DNA of 64,000 bases from Falsiroseomonas selenitidurans (GCF_012103215.1 NZ_JAAVNE010000026.1:1-64000); one strand, 5' to 3'; counted from the first letter of the stretch, positions 36,356 through 44,933 are shown. The notes: generated from the sequence alone by a model not told the origin. Translations and numbers: made by a program.

Positions 36356-37352
36356 TCCCGCGTTCCCGCGCGATGGCGGCGAAGGTCTCGATGGTGTTGT
36401 CGAAGCGGGCGGTGAAGGCCGCCGGGCCGAGGCCGGAGGGGTAGAACCCCAGCAGGGCCAGCTTCGCCTGCACCGCCCGTTCGGCCAGCACCGCCAGCAC
36501 CGCCTGGTGCAGCCGGGCGCGGATGGGCTCCGGCGTGCCGGTGGGGGCGAAGAAGCCGATCCAGGTGTCCTGCACGAAGCCGGGCGCGATGACCTCCGCC
36601 GCGGTCGGCACCTCGGGCAGGGCGGCCGGGCGGGCGGCGCTGGTGACGAATAGCGGCAGCAGCCGGCGATCGCGCGCGAAGGGCACGCCGGCGGAGAAGG
36701 TCACCACGCCGACATCGATGTTGCCCGCCAGCAGGTCCTGCAGCACCGGCCCGCCGCCGCGATAGGGCACATGCTCCACCCGCAGCCCGCCGGCCGCGCG
36801 CAGCAGCAATTCGCTGGTCAGGTGCTGCGAGGCGCCGATGCCCGGCACGCCGACATTCAGCGCCCCCGGCCGCGCCCGGGCGGCGGCGGCGAAATCCTGG
36901 GCACTCGCCAGGCCGGAGCGCGGATGGGTGAAGAAGCCCTGCTCCGCCGTGATGACCTGCGCGACCGGGCGCAGGGCCTGGCGCAGCGCCGGAGCCCCTT
37001 CCACCGGCAGCGCCTCGGTGGCGGCGAAGGTGTCGTTGGCCAGCAGCAGCGTGTAGCCATCCGCCGCGGCGCGCGCCGCCGCCTGGCCGCCGACCCGGCC
37101 GGAGGCACCGCCGATATTCTCGATCACCAGCGGCTGGCCGAGCGCCGCACCCAGCGGCTGCTGCACGGCGCGCGCCAGCACATCCACCGCGCCGCCGGGC
37201 GGCCAGGGGACCACCAGGCGGATCGGCCGGTCGGGCCAGGGCGCCTCGGCGCCGGCGGCCCGGCTCGTGGCCCAGGGGGCGGTGGCGCCGGCCAGCGCCA
37301 GGGTGTGCAGCAGCAGGCGGCGGCGGAAGCGGTCGGTCGGGGGTACGGGCAT
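36339..37352 (-). CDS. Bug/TctC-family periplasmic substrate-binding protein
   Basis: A 337-residue exported binding protein. The signal peptide starts with an RFRRRLLLHTLALAGATA stretch (possibly Tat-type) and is cleaved near SRAAGAE. The mature protein begins PWPDRPIRLVVPWPPGGAVD, the classic Bug family entry, with IENIGGASGRVGGQAAARAA and VPYRGGGPVLQDLLAGNIDV later. Bug receptors bind carboxylates or similar small solutes for tripartite tricarboxylate transporters; no TctA/TctB is adjacent, as usual for this expanded family. A strong palindrome lies about 110 bp upstream. Confidence 0.92.
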   Translation of the reverse strand: MPVPPTDRFRRRLLLHTLALAGATAPWATSRAAGAEAPWPDRPIRLVVPWPPGGAVDVLARAVQQPLGAALGQPLVIENIGGASGRVGGQAAARAAADGYTLLLANDTFAATEALPVEGAPALRQALRPVAQVITAEQGFFTHPRSGLASAQDFAAAARARPGALNVGVPGIGASQHLTSELLLRAAGGLRVEHVPYRGGGPVLQDLLAGNIDVGVVTFSAGVPFARDRRLLPLFVTSAARPAALPEVPTAAEVIAPGFVQDTWIGFFAPTGTPEPIRARLHQAVLAVLAERAVQAKLALLGFYPSGLGPAAFTARFDNTIETFAAIARERGITVGS

Positions 37353-37459
37353 GATCGGTCTCCGAGGCTCAGAAGCGGGGGGCGGGGCGGCTGTCGGCGG
37401 GGCGACATCGCCGCCGGCACCTGGGCGACGGGACGGGGTGGTGCGCTAGCCTCGGCTTG

Positions 37460-37482
37460 TTCATGGAAATATTTTCCATGAA
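37460..37482. promoter_or_regulatory. Perfect AT-rich dyad upstream of the Bug receptor gene
   Basis: TTCATGGAAA (37460-37469) and TTTCCATGAA (37473-37482) form a perfect 10-bp inverted repeat around TAT. It lies in a rare AT-rich island within the 227-bp gap before the receptor gene and looks like the operator of a dimeric regulator whose gene is not nearby. The rest of the gap shows no supported gene. Confidence 0.6.
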
Positions 37483-37579
37483 GGCCGGAATTTCAGTCAA
37501 TCAGAAGATTTATTTTCTCTCATCCCGCCTGTCAGGCAGGAAGAGCGCGCGAGGCCGCGGCGGTGCGGGCAGTGCCCTG

Positions 37580-37942
37580 CTACAGCCCGGCATCCCCAGG
37601 CACGATCACACGCCCCTGTTCATCCACCCGCGCCGGCACCGCCTCCAGGCTCTCGCCATAGCAGGGGCCGGAGGTGCAGAGCCCGTCCTCGATGCGGAAT
37701 CGGGCGCCATGGGCGGCGCAGATGATGGCGCTGCGCTTCGCGTCCAGGAAACGGTCCGGCGCCGGGTCCAGCGGCAGGCCGATATGCGGGCAGGAATTCA
37801 CATAGACGAAGACCTGCGCCCCGCGCCGGATCGCGAACAGGCCGGTGAAGGCGCCGGCCGCCGGGGCGAAGCCGCGGCTCTCGCCGTCCGGAATCTCCTC
37901 CAGCTGGCACAGCACCCGCTCGGCGGCATCAGCCTCGCTCAT
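37580..37942 (-). CDS. Rieske [2Fe-2S] ferredoxin-like protein
   Basis: A 120-residue soluble protein with both Rieske cluster motifs: Cys-Pro-His in YVNSCPHIGLPLD and Cys-x2-His in ICAAHGARF, followed by the GLCTSGPCYGESL loop. It is like the small Rieske components of oxygenases or NirD-type proteins and would carry one electron. ATG at 37942 overlaps the stop of the GFA-like gene by 4 bp (ATGA). It is the last gene of the four-gene operon YciI-EVE-GFA-Rieske; its redox partner is not apparent there. Confidence 0.9.
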   Translation of the reverse strand: MSEADAAERVLCQLEEIPDGESRGFAPAAGAFTGLFAIRRGAQVFVYVNSCPHIGLPLDPAPDRFLDAKRSAIICAAHGARFRIEDGLCTSGPCYGESLEAVPARVDEQGRVIVPGDAGL

Positions 37943-38427
37943 GTCTGCTCCAGCCCCAGCCTGGCATGCCATGCGGCGATGCTTTCCCTTGGATAGTCAC
38001 GGTGCCGCCGGTCGCCCTCCGCCAGGCAGGGCTCCACCCAATCGGCCTTGGAGCCCAGCATCAGGTGGGTGTGTTCCGGCGGCACCGGCAGCCTGGTGTC
38101 GATGGCGGAGGCGAAGGGATGCACCAGCGCCGGCCAGCGCGGGTCGAAAAGCCACAGCGCGCTGCCGCATTCGCCGCAGAAATGCCGCTGGCCCGGGCTT
38201 TTCCGGGATCGCCGGCCGGCCTCCCGCAGCACCGCCCGGTAGATCCTCAGATGCTTTGCCCCGCGGATCTTCAGCGTCGCCGCATCGCCCGAGAGGTTGA
38301 TGGCATAGCCGCCGCCCCCCTGCGTCTTGCGGCAGATCGAGCAATAGCAGCGCTGGTAGGGGTAGGGGTGCGCGCTCTCGCACCGGAACCCCACCTTGCC
38401 GCAATGGCAGGACCCTTCCAGCCGCAT
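37939..38427 (-). CDS. GFA-family (Gfa/CENP-V-like) zinc protein
   Basis: A 162-residue protein with the GFA zinc-binding fold: GSCHCGKVGF near the N-terminus, CYCSICRKTQGGG (CxCxxC) and HFCGECGSALWLFD. The family was named for glutathione-dependent formaldehyde activation, although many members are not shown to act on formaldehyde. It sits 3 bp after the EVE gene and overlaps the Rieske gene by 4 bp. Substrate unknown. Confidence 0.9.
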   Translation of the reverse strand: MRLEGSCHCGKVGFRCESAHPYPYQRCYCSICRKTQGGGGYAINLSGDAATLKIRGAKHLRIYRAVLREAGRRSRKSPGQRHFCGECGSALWLFDPRWPALVHPFASAIDTRLPVPPEHTHLMLGSKADWVEPCLAEGDRRHRDYPRESIAAWHARLGLEQT

Positions 38428-38430
38428 CCC

Positions 38431-38868
38431 CTACTTCCCCTTCCAGCCGCCCAATTGACAGAGCTTCTTCCAGTGCTCGGCCGAGACCGGCATCACCGAA
38501 AGCCGCGACATCCGGACCAGGGCGAGGTCGGCGAAGTCGGGGTCCGCCTTGATCTCGGCCAGCGTCACCGGCTTCGGCATCGGCCCCACCGCCTTCATGT
38601 CGACGCAGACCCACTCCCCCTTTGTGCCCGGCTCCACCGTCGGGTCGGGGTAGGCCTCGCGCGCCACCGCCACCACGCCAACGATCTCCTTGCCCTCGTT
38701 GGAATGGTAGAAGAAGGACAGGTCGCCGGTCCGCATGGCCTTGAGGTTGGCCTTGGCCATGTGGTTGCGCACGCCGGTCCAGGGCTCGGTGCCGTTGGCC
38801 ACCTGCTGGTCCCAGGAAAAGGCGTCCGGTTCCGACTTCACCAGCCAGTACTGGCGGGCTGGCGCCAT
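38431..38868 (-). CDS. EVE-domain (PUA-like) protein
   Basis: A 145-residue EVE protein related to eukaryotic THYN1. Visible are YWLVKSEPDAFSWDQQ, GVRNHMAKANLKAM, GDLSFFYHSNEGKEIVGVVA and VTLAEIKADPDFADLALVR. EVE domains read modified bases such as methylcytosine or modified RNA and appear both in restriction systems and in housekeeping contexts; this stand-alone form is the housekeeping type. The ATG at 38868 shares one base with the stop of the YciI gene. Confidence 0.93.
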   Translation of the reverse strand: MAPARQYWLVKSEPDAFSWDQQVANGTEPWTGVRNHMAKANLKAMRTGDLSFFYHSNEGKEIVGVVAVAREAYPDPTVEPGTKGEWVCVDMKAVGPMPKPVTLAEIKADPDFADLALVRMSRLSVMPVSAEHWKKLCQLGGWKGK

Positions 38869-39158
38869 CACACCATCGCCCCGTCCTTGAACACCATGCG
38901 GAAGGGCCGCACCTGCACGGTCTCGAACAGCCCGGCCAGGGCATAGGGGTCGCCGGCGGCGAAGGCCTCGGCGGCGGCCTGGTCGGCGGCCTCCACCACG
39001 AACAGGCTGCCGCAGGGCTTGCCCTCCGCGTCCAGCACCGGGCCCACCACGACGAAATCCGCCATCCTGGACTTCAGGTATTCCAGATGCGTCGGCCGGG
39101 TGGCCAGGCGCAGTTCGAGGGAATTCGGCTTGTCGGTGCAGGTGATGGCGAACAGCAT
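38868..39158 (-). CDS. YciI-like protein
   Basis: A 96-residue ferredoxin-like-fold protein. The YciI pattern is clear: MLFAITCTDKP, RLATRPTHLEYLKS (the His in the conserved pocket), VGPVLDAEGKPCGSLFVVEA and FAAGDPYALAGLFETVQVRP, the DPY motif. Some relatives catalyse dehalogenation or lactone reactions; most are unassigned. First gene of a minus-strand operon with EVE, GFA-like and Rieske genes, and divergent from the ccm operon over 92 bp. Confidence 0.92.
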   Translation of the reverse strand: MLFAITCTDKPNSLELRLATRPTHLEYLKSRMADFVVVGPVLDAEGKPCGSLFVVEAADQAAAEAFAAGDPYALAGLFETVQVRPFRMVFKDGAMV

Positions 39159-39250
39159 GGACGGCTCCCGTGGTTGCGGCGGTGATAAAGGGACGTAACG
39201 CCCCCAGGCTCCGGCTTCAATCCGGCGCGAAGCCGCCTTACTCTAGGGGC

Positions 39251-40087
39251 GTGGACGCCAGACCCAGCACGCCCCGAGAACCGGGCCCGCCCGCCGCCGC
39301 CCCGCCAGCGGGCGCGCGGTCCTTGCATCGCTTTGCCAATCCCGGCCGCTTCCTGCGGCTGGCCGGGGCCGTCCTGCCCTGGCTGTGGGCCACGGCCCTG
39401 GCCGTGACCGCCTGGGGCACCGCCTGGGCCCTGCTCTACGCCCCAGCGGACTGGCAGCAGGGCGAGACGGTGCGGATCATGTATGTGCACGTGCCGATGG
39501 CCTGGCTGGCCATGGGGGGCTATCTCGGCCTCGGCATCCTCTCCGTGATGTCCTTGATCTGGCGGCATCCGCTGGCGGATCTGGCGGCGCGGGAACTGGC
39601 CCCGGTGGGCGCCGCCGTCACCGCGCTGTGCCTGGCCACCGGCAGCCTGTGGGGCAAGCCGATGTGGGGCACCTGGTGGGTGTGGGATGCGCGGCTGACC
39701 AGCGTGCTGGTGCTGTTCTTCCTGTGGCTGGGCCATGCCGCGCTGGTGCGCGCCTTCGACGAGACGGAACGCGGCGCCCGCGCCGGGGCCATCCTGGCCC
39801 TGGTCGGGCTGGTGAACCTGCCGGTGGTGAAGTTTTCCGTCGATTGGTGGAACACGCTGCACCAGCCGGCTTCCGTCACCCGCCTGGACGCGCCGGGGAT
39901 GCATGTGGACATGCTGTACCCGCTGCTGGTCTGCGCCATCGGCTTTTCCCTGCTGTTCGGCGCCATTGTCCTGGCACGGACCCGCAGCGCGGTGATGGAA
40001 CGCCGCATCCGCGCGCTGGAAATGGCGCGCGCCCGCCGTGCCGACCGGCCGCTGGCCGCCGCGCCCGCAACCCTCGCCGGGGATTGA
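39251..40087 (+). CDS. ccmC: CcmC, haem handling protein of cytochrome c maturation
   Basis: A 278-residue inner-membrane protein with six helices. The periplasmic tryptophan-rich haem motif is WGKPMWGTWWVWDARLTSVL, and MYVHVPMAW carries the first conserved histidine; WWNTLHQPASVT carries the second. CcmC loads haem onto CcmE. The start is assigned to the GTG at 39251, preceded by AGGGG; an in-frame start further upstream would add a poorly conserved tail. First gene of ccmCDEFGHI. The ABC genes ccmA and ccmB are not in the window. Confidence 0.93.
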   Translation: MDARPSTPREPGPPAAAPPAGARSLHRFANPGRFLRLAGAVLPWLWATALAVTAWGTAWALLYAPADWQQGETVRIMYVHVPMAWLAMGGYLGLGILSVMSLIWRHPLADLAARELAPVGAAVTALCLATGSLWGKPMWGTWWVWDARLTSVLVLFFLWLGHAALVRAFDETERGARAGAILALVGLVNLPVVKFSVDWWNTLHQPASVTRLDAPGMHVDMLYPLLVCAIGFSLLFGAIVLARTRSAVMERRIRALEMARARRADRPLAAAPATLAGD

Positions 40088-40090
40088 TCC

Positions 40091-40237
40091 ATGACAACGC
40101 ATTGGGTCCACATCACCCTATCCTGGGCCGGCACGCTGGCGATCTTCGCCGGGCTCGCCATCTCTGCCGTGCTGCGCCAGCGCCAGGCGGCGGCGACACT
40201 GCAACGGCTGGACCCGCGGGGCGGGAAGGACACATGA
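40091..40237 (+). CDS. ccmD: CcmD, small haem exporter subunit
   Basis: A 48-residue protein, MTTHWVHITLSWAGTLAIFA at its start, with one membrane helix and a basic tail (LRQRQAAATLQRLDPRGGKD). This is the usual size, topology and position of CcmD, which helps release holo-CcmE from CcmABC. It starts 3 bp after ccmC and its TGA overlaps the ccmE ATG (ATGA). Confidence 0.9.
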   Translation: MTTHWVHITLSWAGTLAIFAGLAISAVLRQRQAAATLQRLDPRGGKDT

Positions 40238-40752
40238 CCCGGAAACGCCGCCGCCTCTGGATCCTGCTGCTCTGCGGCCTTGGCGTCGGCAGCGCGACGG
40301 CGCTGACGCTGACCGCCTTCCAGGACAACATCGTCTTCTTCCGCTCCCCCTCCGACATCCTGGCCGAGCGCCCGGCGCCGGAACGCTCCTTCCGCCTGGG
40401 CGGGCTGGTGGAAGCCGGCAGCGTGGAGCGCGAGCAGGTGGCCGATGGCGCGCGCCCCAGCGTGCGCTTCCGCGTCACCGATGGCGCCAACACCATCCCG
40501 GTGGTCTACCAGGGCGTGCTGCCGGACCTGTTCCGGGAAGGCCAGGGCGTCGTCACCGCCGGCCGCTACGGGCTGGACGGCACCTTCCGCGCGACGGAGG
40601 TGCTGGCCCGGCACGACGAGACCTACATGCCGCCCGAAGTGGCGGACGCGCTGAAGCGGTCCGGCCATTGGCAGCCCGAACAGGGCGCCGCGCCGCCGGC
40701 GGCCAGCTGGAACACGCTCTCCCCGCCCCGCAGCCCGGCCAGCGGCTCATGA
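40234..40752 (+). CDS. ccmE: CcmE, periplasmic haem chaperone
   Basis: A 172-residue protein with an N-terminal membrane anchor (RRRLWILLLCGLGVGSATAL) and an OB-fold domain. The haem-binding histidine is in LARHDETYMPPEV, about residue 130, with the conserved Tyr a few residues on. FRLGGLVEAGSVER, VRFRVTDG and VVYQGVLPDLFREGQGVV are family-typical. The C-terminal tail is flexible and proline/serine-rich. Overlaps both ccmD and ccmF by 4 bp. Confidence 0.96.
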   Translation: MTRKRRRLWILLLCGLGVGSATALTLTAFQDNIVFFRSPSDILAERPAPERSFRLGGLVEAGSVEREQVADGARPSVRFRVTDGANTIPVVYQGVLPDLFREGQGVVTAGRYGLDGTFRATEVLARHDETYMPPEVADALKRSGHWQPEQGAAPPAASWNTLSPPRSPASGS

Positions 40753-42731
40753 TCGCGGAGCTGGGCCATTTCGCCCTGGCGCTGGCCCTGGTTCTGGCCC
40801 TGGCGCAGACCATCCTGCCGCTGCTGGGGGCGGAGCTGCGCAACGGCCGGATGATGGCCACCGCCGCACCGCTGGCGCTCGGCCAATGCCTGGCGCTGGC
40901 CAGCGCCTTTCTCTGCCTGATGTATGCCTATGCGATCAACGACACGACGGTGGCGAACGTCGTGCAGAACAGCCATTCCGCCAAGCCGATGCTCTACAAG
41001 ATCACCGGCACCTGGGGGAACCATGAGGGGTCGCTGATCCTCTGGGTCATGATCCTGGGGATCTGCGGCGCGGCCGTCTCCACCTTCGGGCGGGACCTGC
41101 CGACGGCCTTGCGGGCGCGGGTGCTCGGCGTGCTGGGGCTGATTTCCGTGGGCTTCCTGGCCTTCACCATCCGCACCTCCAACCCGTTCCAGCGGATCTG
41201 GCCGCCGGCGCCGGATGGGCAGGGGCTGAACCCGATCCTGCAGGATATCGGGCTGGCGATGCACCCGCCGCTGCTCTACCTCGGCTATGTCGGCTATGCC
41301 GTGACCTTCGCCTTCGCCATCGCCGCGCTGATCGAGGGGCGGGTGGATGCCGCCTGGGGCCGCTGGGTGCGGCCCTGGTCACTGGCTGCCTGGTCCTTCC
41401 TGACGCTCGGCATCGCGCTGGGGTCCTGGTGGGCCTATTACGAGCTGGGCTGGGGCGGCTACTGGTTCTGGGACCCGGTCGAGAACGCCTCGCTGCTGCC
41501 CTGGCTGATCGGCACCGCGCTGCTGCATTCCGCCATCGTGGTGGAGAAGCGGGAGGCGCTGAAGACCTGGACCATCCTGCTGGCGATCATCGCCTTCGGC
41601 ATGTCCCTCCTCGGCACCTTCCTGGTGCGCTCGGGCGTGCTGAACAGCGTGCATTCCTTCGCCAACGACCCGGAGCGCGGGCTGTTCATCCTCGGCCTGC
41701 TGATGTTCTACCTGGCGGGCGCCTTCCTGCTGTTCGCCTTTCGCGCACGGGCCATGATCCCGACCGGCATCTTCGCGCCGGTGTCGCGCGAAGGCGCCAT
41801 CGTGCTGAACAACCTGCTGGTCTGCTGCATCACCGCGGTGGTCTTCGTCGGCACGCTGTGGCCGCTGTTCGCGGATGCGCTGTTCGGCACCAAGGTCTCC
41901 GTCGGGCCGCCCTTCTTCAATTCCGCCAGCTTCCCGCTGGTGGTGCCGCTGCTGCTGGCGATGGCGGCCGGGCCGCTGATGCCGTGGAAGCGGGCGCAGT
42001 TCATGCCCGTGGTGATGAAGCTGTGGTGGGTGGCGGTGATCGGCTTCGCCGCCTTCTTCGTGGCGCTGCTGGCCTCGGGCCAGAAGGTGCTGCCGGCCGT
42101 GGGCTTCGCCTTCGCCGCCTGGGTCATCGGCGCCGCCTTCGCCGATATCGCCGACCGCACCGCGCTGTTCCGCACCAACCTGGGCAATGCCTGGAACCGG
42201 GCGAAGGGCCTGCCGCGCGCGGCCTGGGGGGCGGCCATCGCCCATGCCGGCATCGGCATCACCGCCGCGGGCATCGCCGGCATGGGGCTGGCGCAGGAAC
42301 GCCTGGCCTCCCTCGCCCCCGGCCAGTCCACCACCCTCGCCGGCTATGAATGGCGGCTGGAGGAGGTGCGGGACGAGGTCGGGCCGAACTGGACCGCGCG
42401 CCGCGCCACCATCACCCTGCTGCGGGACGGGGCGGTGGTGCGGGTGATGCGCCCGGCGCGGCGCTTCTTCCCCCTCGCCCGGCAGAACACCACCGAGGTC
42501 GCCATCCACACCAACCTGATCGCCGACCTCTACGCCGTGATCGGGGAGGAGGACGCCGCCAGCGGCCGCGCCGTCATCCGCCTGCACTACAATTTCCTCG
42601 CCCCCTGGATCTGGCTCGGCGCCGGGATCATGGCGCTGGGCGGCGGCCTGTCCCTGGCCGACCGGCGGGTGCGCGTTTCCGCCCCGAACCGCGCCACCGC
42701 CCGCGCCACGACGGGGCCGAGGCCGGCATGA
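40749..42731 (+). CDS. ccmF: CcmF, haem lyase subunit
   Basis: A 660-residue protein with about 15 helices. The tryptophan-rich WWD motif is in WAYYELGWGGYWFWDPVENA; conserved histidines flank it (GTWGNHEGSLILW and SGVLNSVHSFANDPERG). The C-terminal periplasmic domain contains RRATITLLRDG and TEVAIHTNLIADLYAVIGEE. CcmF, with CcmH and CcmI, attaches haem to the CXXCH cysteines of apocytochromes. Overlaps ccmE and ccmG by 4 bp. Confidence 0.96.
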   Translation: MIAELGHFALALALVLALAQTILPLLGAELRNGRMMATAAPLALGQCLALASAFLCLMYAYAINDTTVANVVQNSHSAKPMLYKITGTWGNHEGSLILWVMILGICGAAVSTFGRDLPTALRARVLGVLGLISVGFLAFTIRTSNPFQRIWPPAPDGQGLNPILQDIGLAMHPPLLYLGYVGYAVTFAFAIAALIEGRVDAAWGRWVRPWSLAAWSFLTLGIALGSWWAYYELGWGGYWFWDPVENASLLPWLIGTALLHSAIVVEKREALKTWTILLAIIAFGMSLLGTFLVRSGVLNSVHSFANDPERGLFILGLLMFYLAGAFLLFAFRARAMIPTGIFAPVSREGAIVLNNLLVCCITAVVFVGTLWPLFADALFGTKVSVGPPFFNSASFPLVVPLLLAMAAGPLMPWKRAQFMPVVMKLWWVAVIGFAAFFVALLASGQKVLPAVGFAFAAWVIGAAFADIADRTALFRTNLGNAWNRAKGLPRAAWGAAIAHAGIGITAAGIAGMGLAQERLASLAPGQSTTLAGYEWRLEEVRDEVGPNWTARRATITLLRDGAVVRVMRPARRFFPLARQNTTEVAIHTNLIADLYAVIGEEDAASGRAVIRLHYNFLAPWIWLGAGIMALGGGLSLADRRVRVSAPNRATARATTGPRPA

Positions 42732-43294
42732 CCCCGCTTTCCCGTCGCCTGCTGCTGGCCGCGCCCTTCGCCGCCGCCGCGCTCGGCGGCGCCGGCTTCT
42801 ACACCGCGCTGCAACGGCAGCGGACCGGCGCCTACAACCCGCGCGGCGTTCCTTCCGCGCTGATCGGCCAGGCGCCGCCGGCCTTCGACCTGCCGCCGGT
42901 GCCCGAGAGCGGGGTGGAGCCCTTCGCCGCCGCCGATCTGCGCGGCCTGGGCCAGCCCGCGCTGGTGAATTTCTGGGCCAGCTGGTGCGTGCCCTGCGTC
43001 ATCGAGCATCCCCAGCTGATGGCGCTGTCCCGCCAGGGGGTGCCGGTGTTCGGCATCGCCTACAAGGACAAGCCGGCCGACAGCCTCACCTTCCTCCGCC
43101 GCCACGGCAACCCGTTCCGCCGCCTGGCGCAGGATGTGCCGGGAAGGGTGGCGATCGACTGGGGCGTCTACGGCGTGCCGGAAAGCTACCTGCTGGACGC
43201 CCAGGGCATCATCCGCTGGCGCTATGCCGGCCCGATCACGCCCGAGGTGCTGGAGCAGGATCTGCGCATCCTGCTGGCGCGGCACGCCGCCTGA
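42728..43294 (+). CDS. ccmG: CcmG/DsbE thiol-disulfide oxidoreductase
   Basis: A 188-residue membrane-anchored thioredoxin-like protein (anchor LSRRLLLAAPFAAAALGGAG). The active site is WASWCVPC; GVYGVPESYLLDAQG carries the cis-proline region. The acidic insert typical of CcmG is seen around PPVPESGVEPFAAADL. It keeps apocytochrome cysteines reduced for haem attachment. Overlaps ccmF by 4 bp; its stop shares one base with the ccmH start (TGATG). Confidence 0.95.
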   Translation: MTPLSRRLLLAAPFAAAALGGAGFYTALQRQRTGAYNPRGVPSALIGQAPPAFDLPPVPESGVEPFAAADLRGLGQPALVNFWASWCVPCVIEHPQLMALSRQGVPVFGIAYKDKPADSLTFLRRHGNPFRRLAQDVPGRVAIDWGVYGVPESYLLDAQGIIRWRYAGPITPEVLEQDLRILLARHAA

Positions 43295-43767
43295 TGCGCC
43301 GCGCCCTGATCCTTCTGCTGCTGCTGCTGGCGCCGCTCAGCGCCCTGGCGCTGTCCAGCCCCGCCGACATGCTGCCCGATCCGGCGCAGGAGGAACGCGC
43401 CCGCGCCCTGGGGCGCGAAATCCGCTGCATGGTCTGCCAGAACCAGTCGATCGAGGACAGCGAGGTGGGCCTGGCGCGCGACCTGCGGCTGCTGGTGCGC
43501 GAACGCATCGCCGCCGGCGCCAGCGACGCGGAGGTGAAGTCCTTCCTGCATGCCCGCTACGGCGATTTCGTGCTGCTGCGCCCGCCCTTCGCCTGGAACA
43601 CGCTGATCCTGTGGGCGACGCCCGTGCTGGCCCTGCTCGGCGGCTTCGGGCTCATCTGGCTGTCCCGCCGCAAGGCCGTGCAGCCCACCCCGCCGGCGCC
43701 GCTGACGGCAGAGGAACAGCGCCGGCTGGCGGAACTCGAACGGGTCGGGGGCGGGACACAGGCGTGA
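43294..43767 (+). CDS. ccmH: CcmH, apocytochrome thioreductase
   Basis: A 157-residue protein with a signal-like N-terminal helix, the redox motif IRCMVCQNQSIEDS (RCxxCQ), a helical bundle (SDAEVKSFLHARYGDFVLLR) and a C-terminal membrane helix. It corresponds to the short CcmH/CycL form, with the TPR part encoded separately by ccmI. Overlaps ccmI by 4 bp (GTGA). Confidence 0.95.
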   Translation: MRRALILLLLLLAPLSALALSSPADMLPDPAQEERARALGREIRCMVCQNQSIEDSEVGLARDLRLLVRERIAAGASDAEVKSFLHARYGDFVLLRPPFAWNTLILWATPVLALLGGFGLIWLSRRKAVQPTPPAPLTAEEQRRLAELERVGGGTQA

Positions 43768-44558
43768 TCTGGCTGTTGCTCGGCGGCCTTGCCGCCCTGG
43801 CCCTGGCGCCGCTCGCCTGGGCCCTGCTGCGCCCCGCCCGGTTGCGCGGCCGTACGGAGGCCGATCTCGCGATCTACCGCGCCCAGCTGGCGGAGCTGGA
43901 CCGGGAGCGCGAGGCGGGACGGCTGGAGGCGGCACAGCACGAGGCCGCGCGGCTGGAGGTGCAGCGCCGCATCCTGGCCGCGCCGCAGGATGCGGATATC
44001 GCGGGCGGCCGCGGCACGCCGGCGCTGCTCGCCGCCCTGCTGTTCCTGCTGCCTGCCGCCGGCCTGGCGCTGTACCTGGTGCGCGGCGTGCCGGACATGC
44101 CCTCCGCCCCCCACGCCGAGCGCCAGCGCCTGGCCGAGGCCGAGGACCGGATGATGGAGACGCTGCGCGCCCGCGTCGCCGCCATGGACCCGGCCACGGA
44201 CCTGGCGCGGCAGGGGCTGATCCTGCTCGGCAATGCGGAACGCAGCCGCGGCAACATGGCGGAGGCCGCCGCCGCCTGGCGGCGCGCGTTGCAGGCCCGC
44301 TTCGACGCGTCGCTTGCCGGCGACCTGGCCGAGGTGGAGATCGAGCGTGGCGAGACCGATGCCGCCGCCGCCCTCATCGCCCGCGCCTTGGGCAGCGCGC
44401 CGCAGGAGCCCCGGCTGCGCTTCCTGGCCGGGTTGGCGGAGGCCCGCGCCGGAAGGGCGGATAATGCGCGGCGCACCTGGCAAGCGCTGCTGGCGGAAGC
44501 CCCGCCGGACGCGCCCTGGCGCCCGGTGGTCGAGACCCAGCTGCGCGCCCTGCCCTGA
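43764..44558 (+). CDS. ccmI: CcmI/CycH, TPR apocytochrome chaperone
   Basis: A 264-residue protein with two membrane helices (residues about 2-20 and 90-108) separated by a leucine-zipper-like cytoplasmic loop rich in Glu and Arg (AQLAELDREREAGRLEAAQH). A periplasmic TPR domain follows (GNMAEAAAAWRRALQARFDA). The start is a GTG overlapping the ccmH stop. It recruits the C-termini of apocytochromes to CcmFH. Last gene of the operon; its 3' end faces the SdhAF4-like gene across 39 bp of GC-rich dyad sequence. Confidence 0.92.
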   Translation: MIWLLLGGLAALALAPLAWALLRPARLRGRTEADLAIYRAQLAELDREREAGRLEAAQHEAARLEVQRRILAAPQDADIAGGRGTPALLAALLFLLPAAGLALYLVRGVPDMPSAPHAERQRLAEAEDRMMETLRARVAAMDPATDLARQGLILLGNAERSRGNMAEAAAAWRRALQARFDASLAGDLAEVEIERGETDAAAALIARALGSAPQEPRLRFLAGLAEARAGRADNARRTWQALLAEAPPDAPWRPVVETQLRALP

Positions 44559-44597
44559 TGGTCCGCCGGCCGGCCGCCCCGGCGGCGGCCCTCGGCT

Positions 44598-44933
44598 TCA
44601 GAAGTCGCTGACCCGGCCCTTCTGCTCCCAATCGCCATAGCGCGTCGGCTCCGGCCCCTTGGGGCCGCCGATCTCGGGCGGCAGGGCCATGCGCATCGGC
44701 TTCTCGGAGGGCGGGTCGCCCACCGGCGGCTGTTGCGGGTCACCGGGCAGCGGCGGCTCATTGTCCGGCGGCGGCTGGATCGGCGGCGGCTCCGGCGCCG
44801 GCGGCTGGCCCGGTGGCATGCCGGGCGGGTCGTGCGGCGGCAGCGGCACCTGCTGGGCGCCGATCCCCGGAGGGGATGTGATCGCGGGTGTCATGCCCCG
44901 ACCCTCGTGATTCGCGTTGCTCATGCCCCACAT
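44598..44933 (-). CDS. SdhAF4-like (DUF1674) protein with a proline-rich N-terminus
   Basis: A 111-residue protein. The last 25 residues, EIGGPKGPEPTRYGDWEQKG then RVSDF, match the conserved C-terminus of the DUF1674/SdhAF4 family, which assists flavinylation of succinate dehydrogenase subunit A. Ahead of it lies an unusually long low-complexity region, residues about 20-80, in which proline makes up roughly half the positions. Start assigned to ATG at 44933 because AGGGG lies at a suitable distance; ATG at 44924 is possible. No sdh gene is nearby. The proline-rich part has no assigned role. Confidence 0.75.
   Translation of the reverse strand: MWGMSNANHEGRGMTPAITSPPGIGAQQVPLPPHDPPGMPPGQPPAPEPPPIQPPPDNEPPLPGDPQQPPVGDPPSEKPMRMALPPEIGGPKGPEPTRYGDWEQKGRVSDF

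Noticed and set aside
37527..37537. GCCTG-T-CAGGC hairpin downstream of the Rieske gene as a terminator
   Set aside because: On the minus strand it is followed by an A-rich, not T-rich, stretch, and the stem is short.
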